Assembly (NCBI RefSeq): GCF_030253575.1
Contig: NC_080559.1
Span: 32,669,501 to 32,733,500 of the forward strand
Source: Rhododendron vialii
Lineage: Eukaryota > Streptophyta > Magnoliopsida > Ericales > Ericaceae
DNA length: 64,000 bases
Direction of reading: 5' to 3'
Shown one piece after another: positions 58,820 through 64,000 of this stretch (position 1 is its first letter; every line of letters starts with the position of its first letter). The notes under the pieces are model-generated. The model was not told the DNA's origin. It saw nothing but the letters and a program-made list of their open reading frames with translations, and made no database searches. The position numbers and the translations under genes were made by a program.

Positions 58820-59203
58820 GTTTTTGGTGTGACATCTATCTTGTGTTAGCCGCGAATGCCATGAAGATCCAACTTCTAAGGTCTTGCTGAATTTTTTGGT
58901 CATACTCAAATAGTTCATGTTGTGTTTGGTGGTGATATCAGACAGATATATTTTGATCAGATGCTTAAAGAATGGGTATGTTTAAGGCAGTTACATGATG
59001 CCGGTTTATAGCGGTTTTTGATGTGACATCTATCTTGTGTTAGCTGTGAACGCCATGAAGATCCAACTTCTATGGTCTTGTTGAATTTTTGGTCATACTC
59101 AAATTAGTTCATGTTGTGTTCGGCAGTGATATCAGATAGATATATTTTGATCAGATGCTTAATGAATGGGTATGTTTAAGGCAGTTACATGATGCCGGTT
59201 TAT
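58820..59203. repeat. 194-bp tandem duplication
   Basis: Copy 1 starts GTTTTTGGTGTGACATCTAT at 58820, copy 2 GTTTTTGATGTGACATCTAT at 59014. Both end in CATGATGCCGGTTTAT. About 94% alike by eye. Confidence 0.95.
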
Positions 59204-59785
59204 GGTGTTATTACCCGTTATCATGGGCCGTGGCATTGTTACTGCCAGCGTAACATGTATGTTTTACTTGTTAAACTTCTTTGATGAACAGGGAAATATT
59301 GCAGTCTATCTGCTGCATGTACACACACAGAGCATAGAGCCTGCGGGGGTAGCAAAACAGCCGCCCAGTTTGACTGGTTATTCCTTCCATATATGAGGGC
59401 TCTAAATTCAACCTAGAGTCAAAAGGTATGCTTTTGGCCTTCACATCTATTTGTAGTTGGTATATTTTTCTAGAAAACCCAATGACTAATTTCCACGTTT
59501 TATGATCGTTCTTTGGGTCAATTGTCGTGCTTAACTTGTATGTGCTATATTTTGCTTTGAACCGAATCATGTTATAATAACAAGAACACTGAATTCATGT
59601 GCACACTCAGAATAGAAGAGTTTTCTCTCTTTCTAAATCTCAATTTTAGAACATTAATGACTAGTTTCCAATTTTAAATCATTCTTTGGTCAATTGTCTT
59701 GCCTAACTTGTATGAATGAAGATACTCTCGCTCTCTTGTAAAGATCCTCATATGGTTCCTCGTATGACATACCATTACTATATAG

Positions 59786-59793
59786 TATATATA
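59786..59793 (+). promoter_or_regulatory. TATA box of the small-peptide gene
   Basis: TATATATA followed by CTTTCCCTCC, about 100 nt upstream of the start codon at 59889. Confidence 0.5.
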
Positions 59794-59888
59794 CTTTCCC
59801 TCCTTTCTCATATGCATGTATAAATGCACTACTTAAGCGCAAGGTTTTCTGAAGCTAGAAATAAGGTTACTCAAATAGTCAGAGGGTA

Positions 59889-60053
59889 ATGGAAGGTGTA
59901 AAGACGAAGAGTTTGGGCATGAAGTTGATGGGGGTGATGATCATGGCCATTGTGGCTCTCATGGCCATTGGGGTTGAGAGTGGCATTCCTTCCTGCTGCT
60001 TTCATGACCCTGAATGCTGCCAGCGCGATATTGCAAGGGCTCAAAAACCCTAA
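59889..60053 (+). CDS. Small secreted cysteine-rich peptide, 54 residues
   Basis: Intronless open frame of 54 codons, below common ORF cut-offs. Residues 1-12 are basic, 13-29 a strong hydrophobic stretch (LMGVMIMAIVALMAIGV), with a plausible signal-peptidase site after about residue 31. The predicted mature part is about 23 residues with two vicinal Cys pairs, C36-C37 and C43-C44 (CC-x5-CC, SCCFHDPECC), enough for two disulfides. A TATA box lies about 100 nt upstream and an AATAAA signal 125 nt downstream, so a complete compact gene is visible. I cannot name the family; it could be a signalling or defence peptide, and that is only inference. The alternative is a chance open frame, which the promoter, signal peptide and poly-A signal together make less likely. 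Confidence 0.55.
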   Translation: MEGVKTKSLGMKLMGVMIMAIVALMAIGVESGIPSCCFHDPECCQRDIARAQKP

Positions 60054-60177
60054 TAGCTACCTTTATCCACCTACCTCCAACATGTAGTAGTAATTCTATA
60101 TTTTATAAGTCTTGTGAATCTTTCCACGCTTTGTGTGAGGATTCACTATTTAGTGCTTGTGGTTATCTTGTTCGTGA

Positions 60178-60183
60178 AATAAA
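60178..60183 (+). promoter_or_regulatory. Poly-A signal of the small-peptide gene
   Basis: AATAAA 125 nt after the stop codon, followed by a T/G-rich stretch (TTCATTCTATTTTGTTTGTCG). Confidence 0.4.
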
Positions 60184-63100
60184 ATGTTGGAGCTAGGAGC
60201 GTCGGTTCATTCTATTTTGTTTGTCGTGCGCTTGATCTAGTTTACCCATTGTAGTGAAATAGCTTTGTAATCCCAAGATGATATTTATTCTTCAACTTCC
60301 TCCTTTGCAGTCTGGTATATTCACTGCAGCAAGGGTCGTCTCAATATTAATTTTTGGCAAATGACCACCGACAATTTTAAGGAGATTAAAAAATGAGCCA
60401 AAAACCTTTAGAACCCCAAATGCAAAAAGAAAAGAGAAGAAGATATTTGAGCAAGTCCTCCAATGCGGCAGACGGAGACCCTGATCACATGCTTTGTGTG
60501 GAGGCTAACCTGTGTCGCTGTTCAATAAGATCATCCATCACTGACCCAAAGGTTAATTCCCTGATTTGCTCTATTGAAGCCAGTGAGGAAGTATTTTGTG
60601 AAAACCTCATGTTCGGAAAACCCAAAAGGTTAAAGATTTTGAACCATTTACCCCCTTCAGAAGTTATCTGTCTGTTGCATAAGTGGCCACTTTGCTCGAG
60701 GCAAAATTGGAATTTACTCTTTACATGAGTGCTATTCTTTACTTCAATCATATGCAATAGCTTCATCCAACAGAAAAAATAATGGCTTAAGATTTACTTA
60801 AGAAAGTTGGCTTCTAAAGACGCAAGGGTAAGAGGCGAGTGATGCTTATTTAATCACATGTTATTTCAAGAAATATTCTCTTTTAATTTAAAGATGACAG
60901 GGGAAGAAAATACAAATGATATTTCTTAATTTAAAAAGAACAACTTCCCTATAAGAAGACTTCCCCATAGAAAAAAGAGAAACATTTTGTTGTCTTCAGT
61001 GACAGAAAAAAGTTAGGACACTAACTCATAATTGTATAGCCTCATGGCAATTGGTTAAACTCATTTGGATTCCTTGTCGCTTGTCGGAGATATTCAGATA
61101 TGTTAGCGAACTTTTAGATTTGTCGGTTAATATTTCAGTACTTATAAAAATATTAAAAGGATCCAATGAATTGTGGGTTATCGGAATTAAAAGGGCTATA
61201 TGATTTTAGGATTGGTGGGGGTTCAATTTATGATAGCTTGAGCTATGCGAAAATGTTTGCCCTTTGAGCTATGCGAAAATTCTATTTGACCTGACATTTT
61301 ATTGAGAAAATGTTTAGTTATTGGAAAGTACTATGCAGGAGAAAGTCAAAAATTGTGGATAGGTGTAATCATTGAGATTTATCTAATCATTGTGATGTAC
61401 TTGTGGAAGGCGAATTTGGCTAAAACCCAAATTTGCCCGAACCATGTAAAAATCTTGGATTGTTCTTGTGGTTTGATTTTTTGGCTCAATATTTATTTTT
61501 GGTAATGGATTTTCTTCAGAGAGAGCATGTTTTTCATTGGTGTGTGGGCTTGAGAATTGAATGACATGCCGCCTATAGATTATAGAAGATTGTGAGAGTA
61601 GCATGAGTGGGTTTGTGATGGAAAAAGCTATGACATGGCTTTTCCCCCTTTCTTGAGACACTATAATATATTTGTTTCAAAGTTCCAACAATTTGTATAG
61701 CGTTGTTTTCTATTAGTCCTGTATTGACAATTTCATGCTTTCGTTAATTTATGATGTTTGCAGGTACTGAGGGTGGCAGTTAACGACAGCTATGCTTAAT
61801 TCTCTGAACTTCCTTGGACCTTGACCAGACCATCCAGTAAGTAAAATTCCAGATCTCATCTGATACAGAATGGCAATCCAAAGTAGTCGATGAGCAGGAT
61901 GAACAACCTCCCCTTCTTCCTGGTATTAGTTCAATCCCCTTGCCTGGGGTAGAGTTGTTAACTGGCAATACTGACTTGAAGATACAACTCTCACGTTTTT
62001 TCTTTTTTCTTTTTTTTTGATAGGCTATCTCATGGTTTTTCTTCTGTCTAATAATCCTTGGTCTTCTATTTACCTGACCTGAAAGGAGTTATTGTGTTTG
62101 TTGGCCTTCTCTAAAAAGAGTTGTAGATGATGATTGCTGCTGATTTGGGGTGAAAGTTGTGCAGGTCTGTCCAGTAACTTTAAGGAGTCCCCAAATTGCT
62201 ATTCTTTCTACCCTTGGTGTCATGCAAGACTCCCTTTTTAGAAAGTTCCAGTAGGATTGAATTACAATCCAAGCCTCTACAAACTAATTTAAAAAGTGTA
62301 TACCTTCCATGTGAGCTTTTCTTTTGGAAAAAAGAGAGTTTAATTTTAGATTGCACGTCATTTAAAACCTTTTGGATAATCACCCAGAACTTGCAAACTT
62401 GTGTGTTTTCTCTGATCTATATGCAGATTTAGTTATTTGATTGGGTGACACAGCGACTTATTATAGTCGTAATCAATGAACTTATGCATGAGGCTGACCA
62501 ACTTTATAGGGATGTCATGCTCCATACTCCAACTAAATGCTAGACCTTTTCAAAATGTCAGATTGGTACTCAAATGTGCAAATTGATTAATGAACACAAT
62601 TGAACAGGAATCCCTCTTTGAAAATGTTCTCTGAATTTGATTTTGACACAAGAACTTTCTTCTATTCTTTGGCTGAAAAGTTTCCATAGTTTGGTTTACT
62701 CGTTAGTGATATTAGAGTTTGTGGACTAAAATTTTTTAAGTATTCCTCGTTTGGTGCAAACAGGAGACAAAGAGGCGACCTGGGGCGACCAAATTGACTG
62801 CAAAAGCAGTTCTTGGAACTGCTACTACTGATTCTGCTGGTTGTCACCGTGACTCTATTCTCTCTTAGGCTTCTGTGAAAGCTGAACCAGCAACTTTTGA
62901 TACCAAGCAGTAGAGATGGGGCCATCAAGGTTTGGAAGTGAAGAACCTTGACTGTTAGTGATTTGCTGTACCTATTTAGTTCTGATGCTAGTGGACACAC
63001 TGTAAGTCTATATTACAAAACAGAGCGATTTTTGTCTACCCATACAAACATGAGCACCTCTATAGCCTTCTGATTAACTTTAAGTTAAGATTGTAACTGT

Positions 63101-63912
63101 CCAATCATTCCTCCTTTGAAATTATCCAAGAGAATCTTTCCTTATATATATTATACCAGAGAATACAGAAATATATGCATGGGAATTTGATTTCCAAGCT
63201 TTCATAGCTACAATAATGTTTCCTTATCTATATGTCCTTTTCAGTTCATAATTACCTTTTTAATTTCCCCTTCTTTACCTCTCCTACGTTAGCAAAAATT
63301 TAAAAAATTGCTTTTCCCATTATTTGCCTGCATCGGAGTGCACGGCTTTGTCTGTGAGTTCCGGTGTCCATGAGGTCAGTGTCGGAACTCTCTCTCTCTC
63401 TCTCTCCTTTAGCGTACATTTCATTAACTATCTTCTTCTTTTTTCAGGGAACAACAGTCAGATTCAATCTATTCGGGCTGGCATTTTCCAGGTTAGTATC
63501 GATATCAACCTGGTTCATTAGTCCTTACAAATGCATGGGCAGTTAAAATCAGTTATAACTATATTAAAAAACAGAGCAATTTTTTAGAAAATGTCTTGGC
63601 ATACAAATAAAGTAACATTTATTTGCCGTCTGATCATACAAATAGAGCGATTTTTTTTTCAAGGTTGTAGCCATCAGATTATTTCTTTTTTAAAAGATAT
63701 AGAGAATATACCCATTTATCCGCGGTTTTTAGGGAATGTATCCCTATTCAAATGTTATACTATCTTTTAGGATTAAATAGGAAAACGTCTCGAAATTGTA
63801 ACTAACGGTATGTATAGATTACATTTGTCGGGTAGAATGGGTAGTTTATTTATGTTGAGACTATATTAGGTTCCGACGTGCCTTTAGGCATGGGCATCCA
63901 CTAGTAACATAC
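60184..63912. other. Region with isolated exon-like fragments only
   Basis: No gene model closes. 61845-61980 (after TTCCAG) reads open on plus, ISSDTEWQSKVVDEQDEQ..., then PLLPGISSIPLPG. 62769-62870 (after GCAAACAG) reads ETKRRPGATKLTAKAV and stops. 60485-60766 is open on minus (...EQIRELTFGSVMDDLIEQRH) and 60393-60728 on plus. These could be remnants of one or more broken genes; no family recognised. 63391-63408 is a short CT run. Confidence 0.35.
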
Positions 63913-64000
63913 TAAGATCGAAGCTACGTTTCCATCACAAGTATGAGTTATACTTCTTTAACAGTTTTAAGATCGAAGCTACGTTTCCATCACAAGCATG
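63913..64000. repeat. 33-bp direct repeat, 55-bp period, cut by the window end
   Basis: TAAGATCGAAGCTACGTTTC begins at 63913 and again at 63968. More copies may follow outside the window. Confidence 0.85.

Noticed and set aside
60393-60766. Overlapping 93-111 codon frames on opposite strands
   Set aside because: Neither has a recognised domain nor fits an exon chain, so they are kept only as exon-like fragments in the region note.

Overview
The window is nuclear DNA of a flowering plant, most likely a woody eudicot. Genes are split by AT-rich GT-AG introns, the encoded proteins are plant-type, and the spacers are packed with MITEs, SINEs, LINE and copia remains and (AG/CT)n microsatellites. 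The species cannot be fixed from the sequence alone. There is no operon logic here; each gene has its own promoter.

Layout: 1-2456 is spacer. 2457-7850 (minus) is a 13-exon ATP-dependent 6-phosphofructokinase. 8.5-15 kb is an accessory block of inverted-repeat elements and a tRNA-derived SINE. 15948-18945 (minus) is a NUDX8-type Nudix hydrolase whose second exon was created by a 160-bp tandem duplication. 21565-26891 (plus) is a 13-exon mitochondrial processing peptidase alpha subunit. 27.9-31.5 kb holds a decayed, 5'-truncated L1-type LINE, a SINE relic and a 20-bp minisatellite. 34627-40755 (plus) is a 6-exon NAC transcription factor of the NAC075/SND2 clade; its introns contain a LINE stub, two SINEs and several MITEs, some with clear target-site duplications. 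40.9-46.5 kb holds a copia LTR/PBS/gag fragment, a mutated 25S rDNA fragment, a G29 tract and hairpin elements. 46936-48174 (plus) is an intronless secreted leucine-rich-repeat protein of LRX type without the extensin tail. 49.8-51.7 kb holds more large inverted repeats. 52305-54840 (plus) is a 3-exon profilin. 55-64 kb has tandem duplications, MITEs, two unassigned candidate exons and a short gene at 59889-60053 for a secreted 54-residue CC-x5-CC peptide.

Functionally the firm genes are independent: glycolysis (PFK), nucleotide-derivative hydrolysis (Nudix), mitochondrial presequence cleavage (MPP alpha), transcription (NAC), cell-wall/apoplast LRR protein and actin monomer binding (profilin). 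Exon models were assembled by hand from GT/AG sites, codon phase and family conservation; reading frame is kept across every junction given for PFK, Nudix, MPP, NAC and profilin. I found no convincing new multi-gene system. The most interesting signals are the exon-creating duplication in the Nudix gene, the small cysteine-rich peptide gene, the rDNA relic and the families of large hairpin elements.
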